The translations under genes and the position numbers were made by a program. Below, piece after piece: positions 1 through 7,554 of a DNA stretch of 13,016 bases. The notes beneath the pieces are model-generated. The model had not been told where the DNA came from, did no database searches, and worked only from the letters and a program-made list of their open reading frames with translations. Every line of letters begins with the position of its first letter. The first letter of the stretch is position 1. The stretch covers positions 1 to 13,016 of the forward strand of contig CAWDMN010000009.1 in the NCBI GenBank assembly GCA_963803155.1, read 5' to 3'. Origin of the DNA: CAWDMN01 sp963803155 (GTDB lineage Bacteria > Acidobacteriota > Terriglobia > Versatilivoradales > Versatilivoraceae).

Positions 1-67
1 CTCCTCCCGCGACCGCGAGACGCACCTTGGCATTTATGGCCGAAGATCGTTGGGAGCTATCGTTCAC
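1..67 (-). CDS. murG: MurG, N-terminal fragment (UDP-GlcNAc:lipid I GlcNAc transferase), cut by window edge
   Basis: Only the first 22 codons lie in the window. MurG transfers GlcNAc from UDP-GlcNAc to lipid I on the inner face of the cytoplasmic membrane, giving lipid II. A GTG codon at 65-67 opens a frame reading MNDSSQRSSAINAKVRLAVA and then GG. The end matches the start of the family's first glycine-rich loop (hydrophobic strand followed by GGGTGGH), although the rest of that loop is outside the window. An AAGGAG ribosome-binding site at 74-79 sits six bases upstream, and an in-frame stop immediately precedes the GTG, so no longer start is possible. The gene begins 21 bases after the ftsW stop, and murG normally follows ftsW in dcw clusters. 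The about 12 residues before the conserved strand are slightly longer than usual. The identity rests on few residues plus context. Confidence 0.8.
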   Translation of the reverse strand, partial: MNDSSQRSSAINAKVRLAVAGG

Positions 68-73
68 TCAAGG

Positions 74-79
74 CTCCTT
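74..79 (-). promoter_or_regulatory. Ribosome-binding site of murG
   Basis: The minus strand reads AAGGAG with a six-base spacer to a GTG codon. This decides the murG start, because the frame is closed by TGA directly upstream of that GTG and the nearby TTG is in a frame that stops after four codons. Confidence 0.75.
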
Positions 80-88
80 ACCCTCTCA

Positions 89-1180
89 TTATTGTCCGTG
101 CTGCGAAATATTCAACAGGACCCCCACTCCGAGCAGACTGATCAGGAGCGAAGATCCCCCTGAACTGATGAAAGGAAGCGGAATCCCTTTGGTGGGCAGC
201 AGGCTGATCGCCACGCTGATATTGATGAGTGCCTGGCAAAAAACAATAAAAGTCAGGCCCAGCGCCAGGTACTGCCCAAAGGGGTCGGGAGCGCGCAAGG
301 CAATTCTCAGACCCCGCCATAAAAAAAGCCCAAATAAACCTAGAATCGCCAGCGTCCCAATTAAGCCCAGCTCCTCGCCAATCACGGCGAAAATGAAATC
401 ATTATGCGGTTCAGGCAGATAAAACAATTTCTGTTTCCCTTCCATCAAGCCAGTTCCGGCGACTCCGCCCGCCCCCACCGCGATTAGCGACTGGGTCACC
501 TGAAAGCCAGCCCCTAGCGGATCTTTCCAAGGATCGAGAAACACCATAATCCGTTTCATCCGGTAGGATGAGGAATGGATAAAATAAATTACCGTGGGAA
601 GGGATACCAGCAGGGCGACCAATGCGTAGCGGTACGCCAGTCCCGCGCAAAACAACAAGATCAAGGCCACCGTGGCAATTGTGATGGGCGTTCCCAAATC
701 GGGTTCAATGACCACCAAACCCAAAAAGACCACCAATACAGCTATCACGGGGAACAGGGTATGCATCCAATCGTTGATTTTCCCTGCCTGCCTTTCCAAA
801 AAATGGGCTAAGAATAGCACCAAAAAAAATTTGCTCAATTCCGAGGGCTGGAAAGAGAGAAATCCCAAGCGGATCCAACGGTGGGTTTGATGACTCTTGT
901 CGATTACCAACACCGCTCCCAGACAGACCGCACAAATAAACAATCCCCCAAAAACCAGAAGAGGCTTGCGGAGGTGGTGATAATTCAGGTGCATTAAGCC
1001 GGACATGCCAATGATGCCCAGCAGGGCCCAAAGCCCCTGCCGGAAGAGAAAATAGTAGGGGGAATCAAAGCGTTTTTCGGCCAGCACCGCCGAGGCGCTA
1101 AAAACCATGATTACGCCACAAAAAACCAGCGCCAGCGTAATGCCAAAGAGCCATTTATCGGAGGATAATTTCTTCGCCAT
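89..1180 (-). CDS. ftsW: FtsW, septal peptidoglycan glycosyltransferase (SEDS family)
   Basis: This 363-residue polytopic membrane protein is of usual FtsW length. SEDS proteins polymerise lipid II into glycan strands together with a class B PBP, here probably the FtsI encoded upstream. It is hydrophobic throughout, with about ten segments, the first at roughly 12-34. Recognisable SEDS signatures are RWIRLGFLSFQPSELSKF (101-118), EPDLGT (159-164), the extracytoplasmic PEPHNDFIFAVIGEE stretch (257-271) and the C-terminal LPFISSGGSSL block (335-345). D261 in the HxDFIF motif corresponds to the aspartate proposed as essential for SEDS polymerase activity. Start ATG at 1178-1180 has only a poor purine-rich ribosome site (GAGAGAG). 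RodA is the main alternative, but the position between murD and murG strongly favours FtsW. Confidence 0.95.
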   Translation of the reverse strand: MAKKLSSDKWLFGITLALVFCGVIMVFSASAVLAEKRFDSPYYFLFRQGLWALLGIIGMSGLMHLNYHHLRKPLLVFGGLFICAVCLGAVLVIDKSHQTHRWIRLGFLSFQPSELSKFFLVLFLAHFLERQAGKINDWMHTLFPVIAVLVVFLGLVVIEPDLGTPITIATVALILLFCAGLAYRYALVALLVSLPTVIYFIHSSSYRMKRIMVFLDPWKDPLGAGFQVTQSLIAVGAGGVAGTGLMEGKQKLFYLPEPHNDFIFAVIGEELGLIGTLAILGLFGLFLWRGLRIALRAPDPFGQYLALGLTFIVFCQALINISVAISLLPTKGIPLPFISSGGSSLLISLLGVGVLLNISQHGQ

Positions 1181-1260
1181 GATTCCACTCTCTCTCGAAA
1201 GGGAGAATCCGTTTCAAAATTCCAATTTACCCGCTGAAGATTGAAAGCCCATGCGCACTT

Positions 1261-2682
1261 TCAGCCCACCGACCCCGATTGAACTTCCCGCCGCAATTGA
1301 AGAACTTCATCCTTAAAAATCTGCCCGCGATGCTCATAACTTTTGAACATATCAAAGCTTGCGCAAGCGGGAGCCAGCAAGACAATCTCTCCCGTCTCCG
1401 CACAACGATAAGCCTGCCGCACCGCTTCGGCCAGGCTGGAGGCATTTTGCATAGAGAAGTCTTCACCTAAGTGGCTCTTGATTTTCCCCGAAGCTTCGCC
1501 AATCAGAATAACTATCTTTACTTTTTCTTTGATGAGAGGACGCAAGACCGTATAGTCACTTCCCTTATCGCGCCCACCCAGGATCAAAACGATTCCCGGA
1601 GGAAAAGACTCCAAAGCTTTGATAGTGGCATCGGTGTTGGTGGCTTTGGAATCATTGAAAAAAGCAATGCCATTGATTTCCGCCACCTTTTCCAGCCGGT
1701 GCTCGACTCCGGCAAACTCCTTCACTCCATCCCGGATCTTCCCCGGGTCCGCTCCCACCAGCAGGGCAGCCGAGACAGCCGCCGCCACATTTTCAATATT
1801 GTGTAATCCCTTGATTTGAATATCTTCCCGGGCCAATAGTTCCAGGTTCTCCTCCGCCTGGCGCCAAATCAGATGATTACCGTCAAACCAGCACCCACGC
1901 TGGACTTCGCGACTGGAAGAAAACCAGTGGGGTTCTGAATGAAGCCGTGGAACATGAGAGGCCCACCATGGATCCAAGAGGTTCAACACGGCATAATCCG
2001 AAGAAGTCTGGTTGCGAAAGATATTCAGCTTCGCGACGGCATAATCCTCAAAGGAGGGATAACGATCGAGATGATCGGGAGTGATGTTCAACAACACTGC
2101 CACTCGCGGCCGAAAAGTGGGGATTGCCTCCAACTGAAAGCTGCTCAACTCTACAACGGTTATGGTGTCGGCTCTGGCCTTTTCGACCAGGGAAATCAGA
2201 GGAGTTCCAATATTGCCCCCCACCTGAACATGGAACCCTGCCCGCATCAATATTTCGCCCGTCAAGGCAGTGGTCGTAGTCTTGCCATTGGATCCGGTAA
2301 TACCGATGATCTTCCCCTTCAAAAAGCGGCTGGCCAGTTCAATTTCGCTGATGAATTCCATGCCTGCCTTGCGGGCTTCCTCGAGAACAGGGAGCGCCAT
2401 GGGGACACCGGGGCTGATCACAATGAAGTCAGCCTGCAGCAACGTCTCCCGGCGATGCCCTCCCGCTTCCCAAGCTACATTCCAGGAATTCAGCTGCTCA
2501 ATCTCGGAAAGCACCTCAGCCTGCGCCTTTTTATCGCTTACCGTGACTAAGGCTCCCCGCTGGGCCAAGAACCTAGCAGAAGCTAAACCGCTTCGTGCCA
2601 TCCCCAAGATCACGATTCTTTTTCCAGCAAGGTTAGGTTCTCTAAAATCCGCATCCATCGATTTTCCGGTCGTGTCTTTCAT
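1261..2682 (-). CDS. murD: MurD, UDP-N-acetylmuramoyl-L-alanine--D-glutamate ligase
   Basis: A cytoplasmic ATP-dependent Mur ligase adding D-glutamate to UDP-MurNAc-L-Ala. At 473 residues it is slightly longer than typical (about 440-450), mainly through an N-terminal extension. The N-terminal Rossmann-like domain shows KRIVILGMARSGLASARFL (21-39), typical of MurD. The central ATPase domain has GITGSNGKTTTT (127-138), VELSSFQLE (177-185) and NITPDHLDR (199-207). HNIENVAAA (294-302), EHRLE (327-331), NDSKATNTDAT (343-353) and ILGGRDKG (367-374) follow, ending in the MurD-like APACASFDMF (438-447). No good ribosome site precedes the ATG at 2680-2682. M9 (ATG at 2656-2658) is an alternative start, also without a clear site. 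It lies between mraY and ftsW in standard dcw order. Confidence 0.96.
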   Translation of the reverse strand: MKDTTGKSMDADFREPNLAGKRIVILGMARSGLASARFLAQRGALVTVSDKKAQAEVLSEIEQLNSWNVAWEAGGHRRETLLQADFIVISPGVPMALPVLEEARKAGMEFISEIELASRFLKGKIIGITGSNGKTTTTALTGEILMRAGFHVQVGGNIGTPLISLVEKARADTITVVELSSFQLEAIPTFRPRVAVLLNITPDHLDRYPSFEDYAVAKLNIFRNQTSSDYAVLNLLDPWWASHVPRLHSEPHWFSSSREVQRGCWFDGNHLIWRQAEENLELLAREDIQIKGLHNIENVAAAVSAALLVGADPGKIRDGVKEFAGVEHRLEKVAEINGIAFFNDSKATNTDATIKALESFPPGIVLILGGRDKGSDYTVLRPLIKEKVKIVILIGEASGKIKSHLGEDFSMQNASSLAEAVRQAYRCAETGEIVLLAPACASFDMFKSYEHRGQIFKDEVLQLRREVQSGSVG

Positions 2683-2737
2683 AATCGCAATGGCTCAGGC
2701 CCGAGCGAACTCCGCATGGTGAGCCGTCGTAAGCGCG

Positions 2738-2765
2738 GGGCAGGCCGCACCTCGCGGCATTGCCC
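2738..2765. repeat. GC-rich hairpin just downstream of mraY
   Basis: Plus strand outer arms GGGCA (2738-2742) and TGCCC (2761-2765) pair, enclosing inner arms GCCGC (2744-2748) and GCGGC (2754-2758) around the loop ACCTC. A small internal loop separates the two stems. In transcript direction it begins six bases after the mraY stop. No T-run follows on the minus strand, so it is not a classical intrinsic terminator. It could be an RNA-processing or 3'-end stabilising structure, or simply chance in GC-rich DNA. Confidence 0.4.
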
Positions 2766-2771
2766 GGTCAA

Positions 2772-3914
2772 TTACCGCAATTTCAGCGTGGAGAGGCTGA
2801 ACAGGGCGAAAATCAGCGCGGCAATCCAAAACCGAATGACAACTTTGGTCTCTTTCCAGCCCATCAGCTCAAAGTGGTGATGGATGGGCGCCATCAGGAA
2901 AATTCTCTTCCCCCGAAATTTGAAAGAAGCCACCTGCAACATCACCGACAGAGCTTCAATAACAAAAACGCCGCCGACAAAAACCAGCAGAATTTCCTGT
3001 TTGATGATCACGGCCACTGTGCCGATGGCGCCGCCCAAGCCCAAGGACCCGACATCTCCCATGAAAATTTCCGCGGGGTAACAGTTGTACCACAGAAAGG
3101 CCAAAGACGCCCCCAGCATGGCGCCGCAAAAAATGGTCACTTCCCCCACGAGAGGTGAGTATCTTAAATCAAGGTACGCCGCAAATCTGGCGTGGCCGAT
3201 GATGTATGTCAGCACTGTCAGGGCGCTTGCCGCTACAATTGTGCAGCCGATCGCCAATCCGTCCAATCCATCCGTTAAATTGACGGCGTTGGACGCCCCC
3301 ACAATCACCCAGGCCACAAAGAAAAGAAAAGGAGCAAAGGCCAAAAAATAGAGATAAGGATTCCCCAAGAAAGCACTCAAAATCATGCTGGGATGGAATT
3401 GTTTGAAAAAAGGGACCATCAACTCAATCTGATAGATTCCCGCTTTGCTGAGAGCCATCAGGGAAAGGCCGATGAGCAGACTAAGCAGGAACTGCAGCAT
3501 TAGTTTTTTCTTCCCGCTCAACCCTAAATTGCGTTCGCGCCGGATCTTTATATAATCATCCACAAAGCCAATCGCCCCAAAACCGATCATGGCTAACATG
3601 GCAATCCAAATCAACGGATTTTTCAAATCCGCCCAAAAGAGTGTGGGAATTACCGTGGCCAATACGATCAGCACGCCCCCCATGGTGGGGGTCCCGGCTT
3701 TGACCTGGTGATGCGTGGGGCCTTCCTCCCGGATATGCTGTCCAATTTGAAACTCGCGTAAGCGGCGAATTAGCCAGGGGCCGATTAACAACCCCATTAG
3801 CAGGGAGGTTAAGGAAGCATAGGCCGTTCGAAAAGTTATGTAGCGAAATACATTGAACACACCTAAATGAGTGTGACTTTTATAAATCCACTCAAAAAGA
3901 ATATGATAAAACAT
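2772..3914 (-). CDS. mraY: MraY, phospho-MurNAc-pentapeptide transferase
   Basis: An integral membrane enzyme that moves phospho-MurNAc-pentapeptide from UDP onto undecaprenyl phosphate, making lipid I. The 380 residues are a normal MraY length, with about ten hydrophobic segments. Signatures seen are NVFRYITFRTAYASL (21-35), GTPTMGG (74-80), GFVDDYIK with the catalytic-site aspartates (D119, D120), NAVNLTDGLDGLA (209-221), FMGDVGSLGLGG (284-295) and the MraY-specific PIHHHFE (343-349). The ATG at 3912-3914 is preceded by GAGAGGT six bases away (3921-3927), the best-placed ribosome site in this half of the operon. It is separated from murF by an unusually long 398-base spacer carrying a consensus -10 box, so it may have its own promoter. 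WecA-type transferases lack the HHH motif, so the assignment is firm. Confidence 0.97.
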   Translation of the reverse strand: MFYHILFEWIYKSHTHLGVFNVFRYITFRTAYASLTSLLMGLLIGPWLIRRLREFQIGQHIREEGPTHHQVKAGTPTMGGVLIVLATVIPTLFWADLKNPLIWIAMLAMIGFGAIGFVDDYIKIRRERNLGLSGKKKLMLQFLLSLLIGLSLMALSKAGIYQIELMVPFFKQFHPSMILSAFLGNPYLYFLAFAPFLFFVAWVIVGASNAVNLTDGLDGLAIGCTIVAASALTVLTYIIGHARFAAYLDLRYSPLVGEVTIFCGAMLGASLAFLWYNCYPAEIFMGDVGSLGLGGAIGTVAVIIKQEILLVFVGGVFVIEALSVMLQVASFKFRGKRIFLMAPIHHHFELMGWKETKVVIRFWIAALIFALFSLSTLKLR

Positions 3915-3977
3915 GCAACAACCTCTCGAGATTCCAAATGACCTCTAAACCTCATCATCATCAAAAACAGGGGGTCG

Positions 3978-3983
3978 ATTATA
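3978..3983 (-). promoter_or_regulatory. Candidate -10 box of an internal promoter for mraY-murD-ftsW-murG
   Basis: The minus strand carries a perfect TATAAT 64 bases before the mraY ATG. No good -35 hexamer is found 16-18 bases upstream (the 17-base position reads AAAGCA) and there is no extended TG, so the promoter call rests on the -10 box and the long spacer. Confidence 0.35.
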
Positions 3984-4085
3984 CCTGAATTTTTCTGGCC
4001 TGCTTTGATTTTCTCCTGTCGGCAATTGCATTTAAAAGTGAGAGAGGGATCAATCAGCGGATGGCATCACCCAGCAGTCGAGCAA

Positions 4086-4124
4086 GTGACCATCGTCACC
4101 CGCGCGGCGACACCGAGGTCGCCG
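4086..4124. repeat. Two adjacent hairpins in the murF-mraY spacer
   Basis: Plus strand: GTGAC (4086-4090), loop CATC, GTCAC (4095-4099). Five bases further on, CGGCGAC (4105-4111), loop ACCGAG, GTCGCCG (4118-4124). Both stems are perfect. Neither is followed by a T-run on either strand. A pair of short palindromes in an intergenic spacer is the form of a REP-like dispersed element or a processed mRNA structure. Only one copy is visible here. Confidence 0.45.
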
Positions 4125-4312
4125 AGCGGAGTCCGCATCCCACATTCCGGAGATGTTTCCTCTCCCCAATATTTAAGAACCTATCCTTTATTCTCTCATT
4201 TTGAATTGCCTCGGCCATCGCCGGATGCTTCTATAAATGCCGCCGTCTTAAGAACAACGTCTGATGTTCAAGCCGATGAGGAGACTTTCCGAATTCAATG
4301 CGCAGTCTCGAA

Positions 4313-5701
4313 TCAGGTGAAACGCCATTTCAATAGATCCAACACCCGCTCCGTTTTGACTCCCCTAGAACCTTTCAGCAGAATCAAATCTCCAGACCGG
4401 ACCTGGTGCTGAAGCCATTGGGCCGCCTCATTGGAATCGGCGAAAAACCTGGCTTGCTCGTCCGTGAAACCCTGCATGCGGGCAGCCCACACCAGCTGTT
4501 GCGCATCCCCTTGGATTCCCAGAATCATGTCAAATCCGGCCTGGGCGGCTTTCTTCCCAGCTTGATCGTGGAATCTCCGGCTTTCGGGACCCAGTTCCAA
4601 CATTTCTCCCGCGACCAGGATCTTCCGTTCAAATCCGGGAATTTTGCCGGTTAGACGAATCATCGCCTCTAGCGCCGCGGGATTCGAGTTATAGGAATCA
4701 TCAATGACCGTAAAGCCGCGATTGAACCGAATGATTTCCGCTCGTCCAGGATGCGGCTTGAGCTGCTGAAGCTGCTGGCTAATCCGTGAAAAATCCAATC
4801 CGAAATGGTGAGCCAGGACAATGGCCGGCAGACAATTGGCGACGTTGTGCTCGCCTAACAAGGGACACGCCATGGGGTAAGATTTCCCTTTGTGTTCGAG
4901 AAGGAATTGGCAGCCCTCCAAACCCTTGAATACCGCATTGGTGGCGCGATACGCGGCGGCGCTTTTGACGCCGAAAGTAATCACTTTCCCCGGGAAAAAT
5001 CTGCCGAATTTGCGCACTCGAGTATCGTCATTATTTAAGATTGCGGCCCCTTCGGCGGGCAAGGCCTCAATCAACTCCCGTTTGGCTTTCGCAATTCCAT
5101 CAAGGGAATCGAAAAATTCCAAATGAACCGGTTTGACGTTGGTGACCACGCCAATGTTGGGCTGCGCAATCCGCGCCAACCGGGCAATCTCACCCGCCGC
5201 CGACATCCCCAATTCCAGAACCGCAATTTTGTCCCACTCGCTTAGCTTCAAAATGGAGAGGGGCAATCCGTAATCGTTGTTAAAATTTCCCATCGACTTA
5301 AAGACCCGAAAGCCCGCCGAGAGCAAAAAGCTCGCAATCTCCTTGGTTGTGGTTTTTCCGGTACTCCCGGTAATTGCCACCACGGGTCCGCCCCACTTTT
5401 GGCGAGCATGACTGGCCAGCCGCTGCAAAGCCAGCAAAGAATCCGAGACCAGGACTACCGGCAATTCGGGCGGAGCCTCAAATTGAGTTTTTTCCTCCGC
5501 AATGATCAGAGAAGCGCCCTTTGCAGCCACCTCGGAAATAAAACGGTGGCCATCCTGGTTTTTCCCCCGCAAGGCAATAAAACATTCTCCTGGTTGAATC
5601 GTACGGGAATCAATGGAATATCCGGAAGGCGTGATTGTGCCTTTCTCTTCCGAACCGGCCGCGTTCACGGCCCGAGCAATTTCATTAAGCGTGAGTTTCA
5701 T
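4313..5701 (-). CDS. murF: MurF, UDP-MurNAc-tripeptide--D-alanyl-D-alanine ligase
   Basis: A cytoplasmic ATP-dependent ligase that adds D-Ala-D-Ala to the UDP-MurNAc-tripeptide, finishing the pentapeptide used by MraY. The 462 residues match the usual length. The N-terminal substrate domain includes GYSIDSRTIQPGECFIALRG (27-46). The ATPase domain has TGSTGKTTTKE (111-121), MGNFNNDYGLPLS (137-149) and VLELGMS (161-167). The C-terminal domain has HPGRAE (317-322), DDSYNSNP (334-341) and LLKGSRGVKTERV (441-453), all MurF-type. The ATG at 5699-5701 has only a weak GAGAAAG upstream. The gene starts 58 bases after the murE stop. Confidence 0.97.
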   Translation of the reverse strand: MKLTLNEIARAVNAAGSEEKGTITPSGYSIDSRTIQPGECFIALRGKNQDGHRFISEVAAKGASLIIAEEKTQFEAPPELPVVLVSDSLLALQRLASHARQKWGGPVVAITGSTGKTTTKEIASFLLSAGFRVFKSMGNFNNDYGLPLSILKLSEWDKIAVLELGMSAAGEIARLARIAQPNIGVVTNVKPVHLEFFDSLDGIAKAKRELIEALPAEGAAILNNDDTRVRKFGRFFPGKVITFGVKSAAAYRATNAVFKGLEGCQFLLEHKGKSYPMACPLLGEHNVANCLPAIVLAHHFGLDFSRISQQLQQLKPHPGRAEIIRFNRGFTVIDDSYNSNPAALEAMIRLTGKIPGFERKILVAGEMLELGPESRRFHDQAGKKAAQAGFDMILGIQGDAQQLVWAARMQGFTDEQARFFADSNEAAQWLQHQVRSGDLILLKGSRGVKTERVLDLLKWRFT

Positions 5702-5759
5702 TTCTTTCTCAAACGCCCCTCAGGAATTATGCATTCACTACATCTCAATCCTTGCCATT

Positions 5760-7235
5760 CTAACCGCAATCATAGCCCATTTCTTTCAATGCCTGCCGGG
5801 CTTGTTCCCGATCGTCGAAATGATGGGTTTCCCCGGCGATAATCTGATACGTCTCATGCCCTTTCCCCGCCAAGATCACAATGTCTTCTGGCTCGGCCTG
5901 GCCGAGAATCCCGCGAATAGCCTTTCCTCGGTTTGGCTCTATTCGGTAGTTGGCAATCTTCTTGTCAAGGCCTGTTTCGATTTCAGCAATGATGGCAAGC
6001 GGGTCTTCGCCCCGAGGATTATCGGAGGTCACTAGAACAAAATCGCTTCCCGCCTGGGCAACTCCTCCCATCACCGGGCGTTTCAAGCGATCTCGCTCTC
6101 CGCCACACCCAAACAAGGTAAGGACGCGCCGGGGTTTTAGATTCCTGGCTGTCTGGATTATTTTTTCCAGGGCATCCGGAGTGTGGGCATAATCGACGAT
6201 AACCCGGAATGGTTGTCCACATTCCACATTCTCGAACCGCCCGGGGATTGGCGGGCAGGCATTCAATCCAGCTTGAACAATTTCCAGGGGGATTCCCAAC
6301 TGTAACGTAATCGCCGCGGCCGCCAGCAGGTTCGAGAAGTTCGGCTTTCCGATTAATCGAGGCTCCAGCTGAAGCTCTCCATATGGCGTAGCGTATTTTA
6401 GCAAGATTCCAGACTCCCTGAATTCGGAAGACAGCAATCGAAAATCGGCATCACAATCCAAGGCATAGGACAGACTGCGGCCGGCGGTTATGTTTTTCAG
6501 CTCTCTGCCGCGCGGATCATCCAAATTGATCAAGGAATGCCGCGGGATTCCCATTCCGCAGTCCAAAAACAATTTCTTTTTGGCTTCAAAATATCGATCC
6601 AGGTCATGGTGGAAATCGAGATGATCGGGAGTCAAATTGGTAAATACCGCGGTGTAAAAGGAACAGGCGTAAACTCTCTCGAGAGCCAAGGCATGGGACG
6701 AGACTTCCATGACGGCAAAGTGGCATCGTTGTTCGACAAAAGCGGATAAGATCTCCTGCAAATCGAGACTCTCTGGCGTAGTATGAGTGGCCGGGCGGCT
6801 CCACAGAGGTCCGCGATATTCGATAGTGCCGATCACTCCCACCGGTTCGCCCGCAGTCTTCATTACGGCCTCCACCAAAAAGGCCGTGGAGGTTTTTCCA
6901 TTGGTGCCGGTAATGCCGATCAGACTGAGGGATTGGCTGGGATGGCCAAAAAGATTGGCCGCCGCCCGGGCAAGCGCTCGGCGGATATCCGGCACTTGAA
7001 TCCAAGGCAGCGGGAAGCCCTCGGGCTGGGATTTTTCTGACATTATGGCCCGAGCACCTTGGGCGACAGCCTGTTCCAAGTATCGATGCCCATCCGATTT
7101 TTCGCCATGAATGGCCGCGAATGCTTCACCCGCCTTCAAATGACGAGAGTTGTACCTCAAGCCCGTAATATCAAGATGGGGCAAGAACTTGGGCTGGAGA
7201 GTGGGGATTCCTTCCAGCAACGATTTGAGTAGCAT
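5760..7235 (-). CDS. murE: MurE, UDP-MurNAc-L-Ala-D-Glu--meso-DAP ligase
   Basis: A cytoplasmic ATP-dependent ligase that adds the third stem-peptide residue. The 491 residues are family-typical. Seen: SRHLKAGEAFAAIHG (30-44), the P-loop GITGTNGKTST (107-117), MEVSSHALALERV (176-188), FTNLTPDHLDFH (198-209), IPGRFE (330-335), VDYAHTPDALE (347-357) and GCGGERDRLKRP (376-387). SDNPRGEDP (404-412) contains DNPR, the motif linked to meso-diaminopimelate selection, as opposed to the variants in lysine-adding enzymes. C-terminal GKGHE lies at 457-461. The ATG at 7233-7235 has no good ribosome site. A small ORF with a GGAGGG site ends three bases upstream, so translational coupling is possible. A 319-base spacer separates it from ftsI. 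Confidence 0.97.
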   Translation of the reverse strand: MLLKSLLEGIPTLQPKFLPHLDITGLRYNSRHLKAGEAFAAIHGEKSDGHRYLEQAVAQGARAIMSEKSQPEGFPLPWIQVPDIRRALARAAANLFGHPSQSLSLIGITGTNGKTSTAFLVEAVMKTAGEPVGVIGTIEYRGPLWSRPATHTTPESLDLQEILSAFVEQRCHFAVMEVSSHALALERVYACSFYTAVFTNLTPDHLDFHHDLDRYFEAKKKLFLDCGMGIPRHSLINLDDPRGRELKNITAGRSLSYALDCDADFRLLSSEFRESGILLKYATPYGELQLEPRLIGKPNFSNLLAAAAITLQLGIPLEIVQAGLNACPPIPGRFENVECGQPFRVIVDYAHTPDALEKIIQTARNLKPRRVLTLFGCGGERDRLKRPVMGGVAQAGSDFVLVTSDNPRGEDPLAIIAEIETGLDKKIANYRIEPNRGKAIRGILGQAEPEDIVILAGKGHETYQIIAGETHHFDDREQARQALKEMGYDCG

Positions 7236-7238
7236 AAT

Positions 7239-7367
7239 TCATCCAAGGGAGCCGCGCTTGATGGCCGGACCATCAGCACTAGATATTGAAATTGGACCAC
7301 TGGAGGATTCCACAAGCAACCTCCGTTGCTCTTCGAAATCCAAAGGGATGGATGCAAAGATGCGCAT
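7239..7367 (-). CDS. Possible small ORF upstream of murE (42 residues), unknown function
   Basis: The ATG at 7365-7367 is preceded by GGAGGG (7377-7382) with a nine-base spacer. The frame reads MRIFASIPLDFEEQRRLLVE and continues to IKRGSLG before TGA (7239-7241). That stop lies three bases before the murE ATG, and murE itself has no ribosome site, so the ORF could serve to deliver ribosomes to murE. The open frame extends about 19 codons further upstream without an ATG. The protein is hydrophilic, has no signal peptide or membrane segment, and matches no family I recognise. Its length is within what chance could give. The ribosome site and stop-start spacing are the only positive evidence. 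Confidence 0.35.
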   Translation of the reverse strand: MRIFASIPLDFEEQRRLLVESSSGPISISSADGPAIKRGSLG

Positions 7368-7530
7368 CGGCGGCTTCCCTCCATCAACTAGAACATGAAC
7401 ACGGCAAGCAGACTTCGGAAATCCTCAGCCCTCTAATCATTGCCAACTTGGTCGTTACTTCTACCATCAGTCATCGCACGGCCACAATTTTCAGGGGAAT
7501 TCGCAATACCAGCCAGAAGTGAAATGCTGG

Positions 7531-7553
7531 GCCGGCAGCAAAGAGAAGCCGGC
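7531..7553. repeat. Hairpin immediately after the ftsI stop
   Basis: Two GCCGGC hexamers (7531-7536 and 7548-7553) pair across an 11-base loop, beginning one base after the ftsI TGA. There is no T-run in transcript direction. It could stabilise or delimit the upstream transcript. Its six-base stem is weak evidence for function. Confidence 0.35.
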
Positions 7554-7554
7554 A

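Larger units (their letters stand above)
3915..4312. other. murF-mraY spacer, no convincing gene
   Basis: This is 398 bases without a credible coding frame on either strand. It holds a ribosome site for mraY, a consensus TATAAT on the operon strand, and two adjacent hairpins (4086-4099 and 4105-4124). The remainder, roughly 4130-4312, shows nothing I can identify. Confidence 0.6.
7236..7554. other. ftsI-murE spacer
   Basis: This is 319 bases between the ftsI stop and the murE start. It contains a hairpin directly after ftsI (7531-7553) and a plausible 42-codon ORF (7239-7367). The upstream half, roughly 7385-7530, shows only short interrupted frames and no promoter I would defend. A decayed gene cannot be excluded. 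Confidence 0.5.

Noticed and set aside
1939..2550. 203-codon plus-strand frame inside murD
   Set aside because: It is wholly antisense to a firmly identified gene, has no ribosome site, and its sequence is the opposite-strand shadow of murD codons.
4005..4412. 135-codon plus-strand frame covering the murF-mraY spacer
   Set aside because: It begins with TTG, has no ribosome site, runs antisense into the end of murF, and its composition resembles no protein family. It is open by chance.
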